NCBI GenBank assembly: GCA_019636555.1
Contig: JAHBXH010000001.1
Span: forward strand, 1,708,928-1,772,927
Reading direction: 5' to 3'
Length of the DNA stretch: 64,000 nt
DNA from: Phycisphaeraceae bacterium
Lineage (GTDB): Bacteria; Planctomycetota; Phycisphaerae; Phycisphaerales; UBA1924
Of this stretch, positions 47,805-56,278 are shown piece after piece. Made by a program: the position numbers and the translations under genes. Position 1 is the stretch's first letter; every line of letters begins with the position of its first letter. The notes beneath the pieces were generated by a model, which had not been told where the DNA came from, ran no database searches, and was given only the letters and a program-made list of their open reading frames with translations.

Positions 47805-50306
47805 GTGTCCACGACTTTGAAATTCGCGTGCGACCTCAAACACGGGCTGCACGCCCGGCCGGCGAGCCTGATCGCGCAGATCGCGGAGAAAGCAAAGTCG
47901 CGCGTCCTCGTGAAGAAGTCGGGTGTTGCCGAGGCGGATGCGCGCAGCGTCCTCTCGGTGATCGCGCTCGATATCCAGCCGGGAGATGTCTGGGAAATCA
48001 GCATCGACGGGGCGGACGCGACAACGGTCTCGTCGGAGATCGACTCGCTGGTGCGCTCGCACTTCGGAGAAAAGGCCGGGGAAGACGGCGAGTTCATCGA
48101 GGCGCCCGCGCGGGTTCCCGCGGCACTCCAGCGCATGGGCGTACAGGTTGTTTCGGGCCGACCTGCTTCTCCTGGGATCGGGCGTGGGGCGGTGGTGCGG
48201 GTGCGTTCGCGTTCGCTCGAGCAGAGCCTTGCGGACCGGGCGGTCGAGAAACCCGAAGATGAATCGAGGCGATTTCGGCGGGCGATCGAGACCGCGGCGG
48301 ACGAAGTAGAGAGACGGTTGCGACGAGCCTCGGGCACGAGCGCGGAACTGCTCGCGGCGCACCGCCTGATGCTGAATGACTCGGAATTGAACGCGGCGGT
48401 CGAGCAGCGGATCGCCGATGGAACCGGCGCGGAGCGCGCGGTGGCGCAGGCAACGGAAGAGTTTGCGGACCGGCTCAAGGCCGCGAACAGCACGATCATC
48501 CGCGAGCGCGCCGCGGACGTGCACGATCTCGCGATCCAGATTCTGAGCGCGATGGGCACCGAGATCGGCGACGAGGTTCCGACGTTGACGGAGCCATCGG
48601 TCGTCATCGCGGATTCACTGACGCCCGGGCAGCTTCTCCGGTTCGACGCTTCCAAGCTCGCCGGATTGGTGCTGGGCGAGGTCGGGTTGACATCGCACGT
48701 GGTCATTCTCGCGCGATCGATGGGCCTGCCCGCAATCGTCGGTGCACCGAAGCAATTTCTTCGCGCGATGGCGGCGCAGCGCATGCTGGTCGATGGCGCA
48801 TTCGGGTTCGCTGTTGCCGATCCCGATGAACGCGTGCTCCGGCTCTATGGACTCGACGAACTCGCGAAGAGTCGGCGTGCCGAGTTTCTCGCTTCGTTCG
48901 GGACGATGGGCGGAAAAACGCGCGACGGCAAATCGCTCGAAATCGGCGCGAACGCGTCTTCGGCGCAGGATGTCGGGCGCGCGGTCGCGGGAGGGGCGGA
49001 CGGCATCGGGCTCTTCCGCACCGAATTTCTGTATCTGGGCCGGACCAAGGCGCCGACGGAAGCAGAGCTCTTCGAGACTTTTTTCGGTGCGGCACGCGCG
49101 GCGGGCGGAAGGCCGATTGTTTTTCGCACGTTCGACATCGGCGCGGACAAGCCGGCGCCGTTTCTGCACTTGCCTTTCGAGGAGAACCCTTTTCTCGGCG
49201 CGAGGGGCGCGCGGCTTTACCGACGGCACGCGACCCTTTTGCGGACACAGCTCAGGGCGATCGTCCGCTCTTCGGAAGTCGCGCCCGGAACCGTGCGGAT
49301 CATGGCTCCGATGATCACGACGGTCGAGGAAATGAAATGGTTTCAGGCGCAGGTGCGCGCGGTCGAAAAGAATCTCGCGAACGGCGGCTTCACTGCGCCG
49401 CCGTTGCAGGTTGGAATGATGATCGAGACGCCCGCGGTGGCGGCATCGGTCGCGAGCTTTGCACCTCACGCGGATTTCTTCAGTCTGGGGACGAACGACC
49501 TTTCACAGTACTGGTTTGCCGCGGACCGGGGGAACGGAGAAGTCGCCCCTCTCGCAAATGAACTCGAGCCTTCATTTGTACGGATGCTGCAGCGCGCGGT
49601 CAGCGACGCGCACGTTGCAGGGAAGTGGATCGGGATTTGCGGCGAGATGGCGTCGCGTACGGCGAATCTCGCGATTCTGCTCGCGCTCGGGCTGGATGAG
49701 ATCAGTGTTTCGGGCGTGAGCGGCGCGGAGATGAAGCACCGGCTTGCTGGACTCAGTTCTGACGAATGCAAATCGGCGCTGGATGCGGTGCTTTCGAATC
49801 CGCACACTCAGGGCGGCGAGTGGGCAGGAACACTTGGAGCGATGGGATCCCATGTGTCGCCGATCGCGGTCGAACTGATCCAACTCGAGTGCGCGGCGTC
49901 AACGAAAGAAGAGGCGATCCGCGAGATGGTCGGGATTCTCTACAGCGGCGGCAGAACGGACCGGCCCGGAGATCTCGAGGAGGATGTCTGGGCGCGCGAG
50001 GCGGTGTACTCGACGGGATTGGGATTCGGCTTTGCCGTCCCGCACTGTCGGACGAAGGCTGTTGGCTCGGTTTCGGTCGCGGTCGGGCGGCTGGCGAGGC
50101 CGATCGAGTGGGGCTCGAATGATGGGTTGCCGGTGCGACACGTGATGATGCTGGCGGTCCCGGATGGTGCGGATGCCAAGGCGCACCTGCAGGTGCTCGC
50201 GAAGCTGGCGCGGAAGCTGGTGCACGAGGAGTTTCGCGGAGCGGTGGAGAGAGTGAGCGATGTCAGGGGAATGGCGGAGTTGTTGAAGAGAGAGTTGGGA
50301 CTGTGA
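47805..50306 (+). CDS. Multiphosphoryl transfer protein HPr-EI-EIIA(Fru)
   Basis: 833 residues in three parts. HPr, about 1-90: FACDLKHGLHARPASL with active His16. Enzyme I, about 110-660: swivel His in GEVGLTSHVVILARSMGLPAIVG, PEP-binding FRTEFLYLGR and FFSLGTNDLSQYWFAADR, catalytic Cys in GICGEMASR. EIIA, about 685-833: active His in GFGFAVPHCRT. The entire phosphorelay from PEP to EIIB is therefore one chain. No fruK or regulator gene accompanies it. Order HPr-EI-EIIA differs from the EIIA-first FruB of enterics. Confidence 0.93.
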   Translation: MSTTLKFACDLKHGLHARPASLIAQIAEKAKSRVLVKKSGVAEADARSVLSVIALDIQPGDVWEISIDGADATTVSSEIDSLVRSHFGEKAGEDGEFIEAPARVPAALQRMGVQVVSGRPASPGIGRGAVVRVRSRSLEQSLADRAVEKPEDESRRFRRAIETAADEVERRLRRASGTSAELLAAHRLMLNDSELNAAVEQRIADGTGAERAVAQATEEFADRLKAANSTIIRERAADVHDLAIQILSAMGTEIGDEVPTLTEPSVVIADSLTPGQLLRFDASKLAGLVLGEVGLTSHVVILARSMGLPAIVGAPKQFLRAMAAQRMLVDGAFGFAVADPDERVLRLYGLDELAKSRRAEFLASFGTMGGKTRDGKSLEIGANASSAQDVGRAVAGGADGIGLFRTEFLYLGRTKAPTEAELFETFFGAARAAGGRPIVFRTFDIGADKPAPFLHLPFEENPFLGARGARLYRRHATLLRTQLRAIVRSSEVAPGTVRIMAPMITTVEEMKWFQAQVRAVEKNLANGGFTAPPLQVGMMIETPAVAASVASFAPHADFFSLGTNDLSQYWFAADRGNGEVAPLANELEPSFVRMLQRAVSDAHVAGKWIGICGEMASRTANLAILLALGLDEISVSGVSGAEMKHRLAGLSSDECKSALDAVLSNPHTQGGEWAGTLGAMGSHVSPIAVELIQLECAASTKEEAIREMVGILYSGGRTDRPGDLEEDVWAREAVYSTGLGFGFAVPHCRTKAVGSVSVAVGRLARPIEWGSNDGLPVRHVMMLAVPDGADAKAHLQVLAKLARKLVHEEFRGAVERVSDVRGMAELLKRELGL

Positions 50307-50324
50307 GCCTGGAAAGGCAATCAC

Positions 50325-53300
50325 ATGAGAACGCGGAGAGGAACGAAGATGAAGAATGCGGAATCAGCAACTCCGAGGATTCGCAAAGCGAGTTGGGTTT
50401 GCGTACTCCGCGCCGCGGCAAGAAATGCTCTCCCTTCCCCCAACCCCTTCCCTCAGGGAAGGGGCTTCGGAGGTGCACTTGCGGTTGCGTGTGCGCTGAC
50501 ATGTGCCGGCGCCGCCCGCGCGGCGGAGCCTGCGCAGGCGCCGGCGGCACCGGAAGTGGACTTTAAGTCGAAGCCGACGCTGTATGTGGTCGGATATGCG
50601 CACCTGGATACGGAGTGGCGCTGGGCGTATCCGCAGACGATCCGCGAGTTCATCGCCGACACGCTCCACAAGAACTTCGATCTCTTCGAGAAGTATCCCG
50701 ATTACGTGTTCAACTTTTCTGGGTCGCGGCGCTACCAGATGATGAAGGAGTATTACCCGGAAGAGTTCGAGAAACTCAAGGGGTATGTCGCGGCGGGCAA
50801 GTGGTTCCCGTGCGGGTCATCCGTCGATGAGAACGACGCCAACGTTCCGTCTGCGGAGTCGTTCGTGCGGCACATCCTGTACGGCAACAGGTTTTTCCGG
50901 GGCGAGTTCGGGATCGCAAGCCAGGAATTCATGCTGCCCGATTGCTTCGGGTTTCCCGCGGCGTTGCCGACGCTCCTCAATCACTGCGGGATTCAAGGGT
51001 TTTCAACGCAGAAACTGACGTGGGGTTCGCCGGTCGGGATCCCGTTCAAGGTCGGACGCTGGATCGGGCCGGATGACAGCGAGGTGCTCGCGGCACTCGA
51101 CCCGGGCGCGTACGTCGGTCAGGTGAAAGAAAATCTGGCGAATAGCGCGAGCTGGAAGGCGCGCATCGACAACAACGGCAAGCAATCGGGCGTGTTCGTG
51201 GATTACCACTACTACGGTACGGGCGATACCGGCGGCGCGCCGACGCCCGAGTCGGTCGCAATGGTCGAAGAGAGCGTCAAGACCGACGGCGCGATCAAGG
51301 TGATCAGCGGGCCGGCAGACTGGATGTTCCGCGCGATCGATGCGCACCCGGAGATGCGCGCAGGTCTCCCGACGTACAAGGGCGAGCTGCTCTTGACCGA
51401 GCACTCGGCGGGGTCGATCACATCGCAGGCGTACATGAAGCGGTGGAATCGGAAGAATGAACTGCTGGCAAATGCCGCGGAAACCGCGGCGACCTGGGCG
51501 TGGTGGCTGACGGGGGAGAAGTATCCGGCGCAGCGACTCGAAGATGCGTGGACGCTGGTGCTCGGCTCGCAGATGCACGACATTCTGCCCGGGACGAGCC
51601 TGCCCAAGGCGTATGAGTACGCGTGGAACGACGAGGTGATCGCGGGGAATCTGTTTTCGCAGGTTCTGACGCACGCGGTAGACACGCTGTCGGCGCAGAT
51701 GAACACGCACACGCAGGGAACAAGCGTGCTCGTGTACAACCCGCTGGGCTTTGCTCGGGCCGACGCCGTGGATGCGGAAATCTCGTGGAAGAGCGAGTGG
51801 CGCGCGGTGCGGGTGATCGGGCCGGATGAGAAGGATGTTCCGGCGCAGGTGGCATCGGTCGAGAACGGCGTGGCGCACATCGTCTTCGCGCCGAATGTGC
51901 AGCCGATGAGTCTATCCGTTTTTGATGTGCGGCCGATCGCACGCGAGCCGGGCGGGCAATCGGGCCTGCGCGTTTCGGGGCGGGTGCTCGAGAGCGGATC
52001 TCTGAAGGTGACGATCGGAGAGAACGGCGATGTTGTGTCCGTCTTTGACAAGGCGGGAAATCGCGAAGTGCTCGCCGAGCCGATCCGGCTGGCGCTGCTC
52101 TATGAGAAGCCGCGCGATTGGCCGGCGTGGAACATGGACTGGGCGGATCGGCAGCAGCCGCCTCGCAGCTTTGTCGGAGATGGAGTCGGCCAGACGCCCG
52201 ATGCGCCCGCGGACATTTCGATCGCCGAGGACGGGCCGGCACGCGTGGCGATCAGGGTTCGGCGCGAGCACGAGGGATCCGTGTTCACACAATTCGTGCG
52301 GCTTGCAGGCGCGGGCGATCGCGTCGAGTTCGAGACGCACATCGACTGGAACACGCGCGAGCGCAGCCTCAAGCAGACGTTCGTTCTGGCGGCATCCAAT
52401 CCGATCGCGACCTACGACATTCAGGCGGGAGCGATCACGCGCGACAACAACAGCGCGAAACGCTACGAGAATCCCTCGCATCAGTGGTTCGATCTGACCG
52501 ACACTTCCGGGAAATTCGGGGCTTCGGTCTTGTCGGACAGCAAATACGGATCGGACAAGCCCGATGATCGCACGCTCCGCCTCACGATGTTGTACACGCC
52601 GGGCGTGAGGGGCGGGTATCAGGATCAGGGGACGCAGGACATCGGGCGGCACGAGATGCTTTCGGCTCTCTATCCGCACGCGGGAGATTGGTCGAGTGCC
52701 GCCACAGTGCAGCAGGCGGCGCGGGTGAATTCGCCTTTGCGGGCATTCCTCGTTCCCAAGCACGACGGAAAGCTGGGCAAGCAGATTACGCTCGGGTCTT
52801 GCGATGGCGCCCAGGTTGTTGCACTCAAGAAAGCAGAGGCTTCGGACGAGGTGATCGTGCGCTTGCGCGAGACTCAAGGGCGCCAGGCGGATGCGAGGCT
52901 TTCGATTGGAGGCGGCATCGCGAGCGCGAAGCGCGTCGATGGTCAGGAACGAGAAACGGCATCTGCCACTGTGGACGGTGGCGCTCTGAAGGCGGTGCTG
53001 ACCCCGTTCAGCCTGAAGGCTTTCGCCCTGAAGGTGAATCCCGCCGACAAAGCATCGGTGCCGGCGATTTCCAAGCCGGTGGCTCTCGCGTTCGATACGA
53101 GGGTCTCGACGACGAACGCGGATCGCGCCGCCGCTTCGATTGATAATGAAGGCCGGTCGCTCGCGAAAGAGCAATTGCCGCGGTCGGTCGAAGTCGGTGG
53201 CGTTTCGATCGCGATTGGCGACGGAACAAATGATGCGGTGACATGCAAGGGGCAGACGGTGGCGCTGCCGTCGAGCGCGGGAGGAACGGTGTATGTGCTT

Positions 53301-54767
53301 GCCGCGGCACGCGATGTTGATAAGGACGCCGAGTTCCGGGTTGGCGAGCGGACCGTGCCCGCGCGCGTTCAATCGTGGCGCGGGTATGTCGGGCAGTGGG
53401 ACAACCGGCTCTGGAAGGGTGATGTCCCGGAGATGGCGTTCCAGTGGAAGAACGAGTGGGCGGGGCTCGAACCCGGATATGTGAAACCCGCGCCGATCGC
53501 GTGGTTCAGCTCGCACTATCACACGCCGAAGGGCGATGCGCACTATCAGTACTCGTACATCTTCGCGCAGGCGATCGAGGTTCCGAGCGGCGTGCAGTCT
53601 CTGACGCTTCCAAACGATGCGGATGTGCTGGTTTTCGGCGCGACGATGGCGGAGGGGCGGAGCGGCGGCGCGACAGCTGCCTGGCCGCTCTTCGACACGC
53701 TGAAGGATCACAAGGGCGGCGCGGTGAAGGTCGTTGCTTCGGGGGATCCGAACGACGCGATGACCGTGCGGATTGTGCCGGAGTTGTACTGGCGCGAAGG
53801 GGCGATGCGGTACACGACGGACGGGAGCGATCCGACTCCGTCGTCGCGGGTCTATCGCGAACCGATCTGGTTGAGCGCGCCGGCGACCGTGAAGGCGGCG
53901 ATGCTCGATGACGATGGGAAGTTCGGGCCGGTGAGTTCGCTGGACGTGAAGGTGCATGACACGACGGCGCCGACCCTTGTGAGTGTGGATGCGTGCGCCG
54001 GGAGCCGGCGGATCGTGCTGCACTTCAGCGAGCCGGTGAACGAGCGGTACGCGGAGGTGGGGCAGTATTCGGTCGGGGGCGAATCGACCGTTCGCGGCGC
54101 GAAGATGACGCGGGACGGATGCGGGATCGAGCTGGAATTGGTTTCGCCGCTCGAGCCGGGGAAGACGTATGTGCTTGAGGCCAATCCTGTGGCGGATCGT
54201 GCGCCGGCACGGAATTCGATGGAGTTGAAGCAGGAATTGACCGTGCGCGGGCCTGTGTATTCGCTGGAATCGTTTGCCGCGGGCTCGCCGACGTTGGAGA
54301 TCAAGGACGTGAAGGGGTTGCCGGTGAAGGGGGCGCAGCCATGGACGATCAACTGCTTCGTGAAGATGGAGAAGCAGCCGGAAAATCGCACGCTGATCGT
54401 CGGGTTCGGGCGGACATCGAAGGCCAGCGGCGGAGACGGGAGGTATCTCGCGAAGTTCTCCGGTGGCGAGCACTTCTGGAGCCATCACGGGGACTTGGCG
54501 AGCAAGGCGGCGCTCGAAGTCGGCAAGTGGCAGATGCTGACGGCGACGTTCGACGGGAAGACCGTGCGGCTGTACAAGGACGGTGTGCTCGTCGGCGAGA
54601 ACGAGGGAGAGTTGGCGGATGATGAGAATGTTGTCCGGATTGCGCCGCTCGATCCATGGGAGAAGGAGCGGCGGTTCGAGGGCGAGATCCGCGCGTTCAC
54701 CATCTGGGATTCGGCGCTCACCGATGATGCGCTGAAGGCGCTGCACGACGAGGCGAAATTGCCGTGA
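50325..54767 (+). CDS. Exported multidomain GH38 alpha-mannosidase
   Basis: 1480 residues from ATG 50325 (ATG 50349, with GAGG upstream, is an alternative). The signal h-region is ALAVACALTCAGAARA (about 51-66). GH38 catalytic domain: metal ligands His93/Asp95 in GYAHLDTEWRW and nucleophile Asp206 in MLPDCFGFP. The middle helical and large beta domains follow to about 1130. Three appended modules come next: a chitobiase-type CHB_HEX domain (YTTDGSDPTPSSRVY), an Ig-like domain (VLHFSEPVNERY) and a C-terminal LamG-like lectin domain. It trims alpha-mannosides outside the cytoplasm. A REP-like repeat encodes residues 36-47. Confidence 0.9.
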   Translation: MRTRRGTKMKNAESATPRIRKASWVCVLRAAARNALPSPNPFPQGRGFGGALAVACALTCAGAARAAEPAQAPAAPEVDFKSKPTLYVVGYAHLDTEWRWAYPQTIREFIADTLHKNFDLFEKYPDYVFNFSGSRRYQMMKEYYPEEFEKLKGYVAAGKWFPCGSSVDENDANVPSAESFVRHILYGNRFFRGEFGIASQEFMLPDCFGFPAALPTLLNHCGIQGFSTQKLTWGSPVGIPFKVGRWIGPDDSEVLAALDPGAYVGQVKENLANSASWKARIDNNGKQSGVFVDYHYYGTGDTGGAPTPESVAMVEESVKTDGAIKVISGPADWMFRAIDAHPEMRAGLPTYKGELLLTEHSAGSITSQAYMKRWNRKNELLANAAETAATWAWWLTGEKYPAQRLEDAWTLVLGSQMHDILPGTSLPKAYEYAWNDEVIAGNLFSQVLTHAVDTLSAQMNTHTQGTSVLVYNPLGFARADAVDAEISWKSEWRAVRVIGPDEKDVPAQVASVENGVAHIVFAPNVQPMSLSVFDVRPIAREPGGQSGLRVSGRVLESGSLKVTIGENGDVVSVFDKAGNREVLAEPIRLALLYEKPRDWPAWNMDWADRQQPPRSFVGDGVGQTPDAPADISIAEDGPARVAIRVRREHEGSVFTQFVRLAGAGDRVEFETHIDWNTRERSLKQTFVLAASNPIATYDIQAGAITRDNNSAKRYENPSHQWFDLTDTSGKFGASVLSDSKYGSDKPDDRTLRLTMLYTPGVRGGYQDQGTQDIGRHEMLSALYPHAGDWSSAATVQQAARVNSPLRAFLVPKHDGKLGKQITLGSCDGAQVVALKKAEASDEVIVRLRETQGRQADARLSIGGGIASAKRVDGQERETASATVDGGALKAVLTPFSLKAFALKVNPADKASVPAISKPVALAFDTRVSTTNADRAAASIDNEGRSLAKEQLPRSVEVGGVSIAIGDGTNDAVTCKGQTVALPSSAGGTVYVLAAARDVDKDAEFRVGERTVPARVQSWRGYVGQWDNRLWKGDVPEMAFQWKNEWAGLEPGYVKPAPIAWFSSHYHTPKGDAHYQYSYIFAQAIEVPSGVQSLTLPNDADVLVFGATMAEGRSGGATAAWPLFDTLKDHKGGAVKVVASGDPNDAMTVRIVPELYWREGAMRYTTDGSDPTPSSRVYREPIWLSAPATVKAAMLDDDGKFGPVSSLDVKVHDTTAPTLVSVDACAGSRRIVLHFSEPVNERYAEVGQYSVGGESTVRGAKMTRDGCGIELELVSPLEPGKTYVLEANPVADRAPARNSMELKQELTVRGPVYSLESFAAGSPTLEIKDVKGLPVKGAQPWTINCFVKMEKQPENRTLIVGFGRTSKASGGDGRYLAKFSGGEHFWSHHGDLASKAALEVGKWQMLTATFDGKTVRLYKDGVLVGENEGELADDENVVRIAPLDPWEKERRFEGEIRAFTIWDSALTDDALKALHDEAKLP
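50431..50464 (-). repeat. REP-like hairpin repeat, copy C, inside a signal-peptide region
   Basis: CCCTTCCCCCAA, CCCCTTCCCT (50444-50453), C, AGGGAAGGGG (50455-50464). It is the reverse complement of copy B. It is read through in frame at the N-terminus of the alpha-mannosidase (PSPNPFPQGRG). Confidence 0.82.
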
Positions 54768-55960
54768 AGTGGCTCGCTCGGGCGCTTGTGATGATCGCGC
54801 TCGGACTTGGCGCACGCGTGGCGATCGCGCACCCGGCGGTGCGGTGCGCGGCAGTTCTCAAAGTTGACGAGCAACGGCGGGGCACTCTCACCCTTCATTT
54901 CGATGTTCTTTCGTTTGTTTTGAACGAAGAACCTTCGAAAGCCGACGACGCGGCACTCTGGCGACTTGTCGATGGGCCAGACGGAGCGATTCGGGAGTCA
55001 TTGGAAGAGGCGGCGGGGCGGCTGGCGCGACATGCGTTCGTGCGCGCGGATGGAACGATCGTTCCTGTTCGGATGGCGGCATTTCCGAGCGCAGCGGATT
55101 TGGAAAAGTGGAAGGCAGACGTGCGCACGCCGGGCGAGCGACCGCGCTTGCCGTGGCTCGCGGATGCGGTGCTCGCGTTCGACGTGCCGCCCTCGGCAGG
55201 GGCGATCGGTGTGCAGTTCCCGGAGGTGCTCGGCGACCTTGTCCTGGCGTTTGAGTCGCCGGGCAGGGAAGCGCAGGCGGTTCCGCTCGCCGCCGGAGTG
55301 CGGAGCGAGCCATTCTCGCTGAGAGACACCGGCGGGGAAGAGCCGCGGCACGGCGGCTTTGGCTCCTTTGTTCGCCTCGGCATCGAGCACATCGTTCCCC
55401 AAGGGCTCGATCACATGCTGTTCATACTCGGGCTGTTTCTGGCAAGCCCGAGGGTGAAGTCGCTGCTGGTGATGGTCACGATGTTCACGCTGGCGCATTC
55501 GGTGACGCTGGCGCTCGCCGCGACCGGGATCGTGGTTGCGCCACCGAGAGTGATTGAGCCGCTGATTGCGTTGTCGATCGCCGCGGTGGCGATTGAGAAT
55601 ATTTGGAGCAAATCGGGAAAGACAGAAGACGGCACCCACCCCCAAACCCCCTCCCTCCGGGAGGGGGCTCCTGAATTGCGACTGCGCGCGATTATCGTGT
55701 TTTTGTTCGGGCTTGTGCACGGGCTGGGGTTCGCCTCGGCCTTTAAGGAGATGGAATTGCCGCGGAGCGTGCTCGTGCCGGCGCTCGTGGGGTTCAATGT
55801 CGGAGTTGAAGTGGGGCAGTTGATCGTGCTGTGCGCGGCGTTCGCCGTGATCGGCTGGGCGGCGCGGAAGAGTTGGTACCGGAGCGCGGTCGTGATCCCG
55901 GCGTCCGCGGCGATCGCGTGCGTCGGGTTGTATTGGGCGGTGACGCGGATGATGGGGTAG
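54764..55960 (+). CDS. HupE/UreJ_2-family membrane protein
   Basis: 398 residues from a GTG overlapping the mannosidase stop (GTGA). The signal peptide is followed by an external beta domain (about 25-195), then six or seven helices with the family motifs GIEHIVPQGLDHMLFILGLF, FTLAHSVTLAL and GLVHGLGFASAF, whose His and Asp residues probably bind metal. HupE/UreJ relatives are nickel or cobalt transporters; this subfamily's substrate is undetermined. A REP-like repeat (55640-55667) encodes about ten extra residues in the loop between two helices (THPQTPSLREG). Confidence 0.85.
   Translation: MKWLARALVMIALGLGARVAIAHPAVRCAAVLKVDEQRRGTLTLHFDVLSFVLNEEPSKADDAALWRLVDGPDGAIRESLEEAAGRLARHAFVRADGTIVPVRMAAFPSAADLEKWKADVRTPGERPRLPWLADAVLAFDVPPSAGAIGVQFPEVLGDLVLAFESPGREAQAVPLAAGVRSEPFSLRDTGGEEPRHGGFGSFVRLGIEHIVPQGLDHMLFILGLFLASPRVKSLLVMVTMFTLAHSVTLALAATGIVVAPPRVIEPLIALSIAAVAIENIWSKSGKTEDGTHPQTPSLREGAPELRLRAIIVFLFGLVHGLGFASAFKEMELPRSVLVPALVGFNVGVEVGQLIVLCAAFAVIGWAARKSWYRSAVVIPASAAIACVGLYWAVTRMMG
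55640..55667 (+). repeat. REP-like hairpin repeat, copy D, inside a coding sequence
   Basis: CCCCCTCCC (55647-55655), TCC, GGGAGGGGG (55659-55667), preceded by CCCACCCCCAAA-type sequence. It keeps the reading frame of the HupE-like gene and encodes a Pro/Ser/Arg-rich insert between helices. Confidence 0.85.
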
Positions 55961-55962
55961 CG

Positions 55963-56250
55963 TCAAAGGCCGGGCTGATACTTCAGTACTTCGCCGGAAT
56001 CGGAGACTAATACGGTCGCATGGCTGCCGGGCGTGGGTGGGTTTGAGCTGATGTGTACTTGCCACTTCCGCTTCCAGACGTCAACGGAATCCACCGTTGG
56101 CGCAGTAAAGCCCTTGCGAGAGGCTTCCTGCAACGCTACTTGAATTGCGTCGTCTTGAGATAGCCGCGCCGTGTTCGCCGTGCATCCCGGTAGACTCAGG
56201 GCGATGACGACAGGAATTGCAAAGCGGAAATACTGGTCACTACGAGGCAT
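55963..56250 (-). CDS. Small lipoprotein of unknown function
   Basis: 95 residues. The signal peptide ends in a lipobox IALSLPGC; the short mature part (DDAIQVALQEASRKGF...WQVHISSN...ATVLVSDSGEVLKYQPG) resembles a single PepSY-like domain: helix, beta hairpin, and a final GEVL strand. It is convergent with the HupE-like gene (2 bp between stops) and upstream of pntB on the same strand with no clear link. Confidence 0.7.
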   Translation of the reverse strand: MPRSDQYFRFAIPVVIALSLPGCTANTARLSQDDAIQVALQEASRKGFTAPTVDSVDVWKRKWQVHISSNPPTPGSHATVLVSDSGEVLKYQPGL

Positions 56251-56278
56251 TTGAGTTCACATCTGTCGTCCGGGAGCA

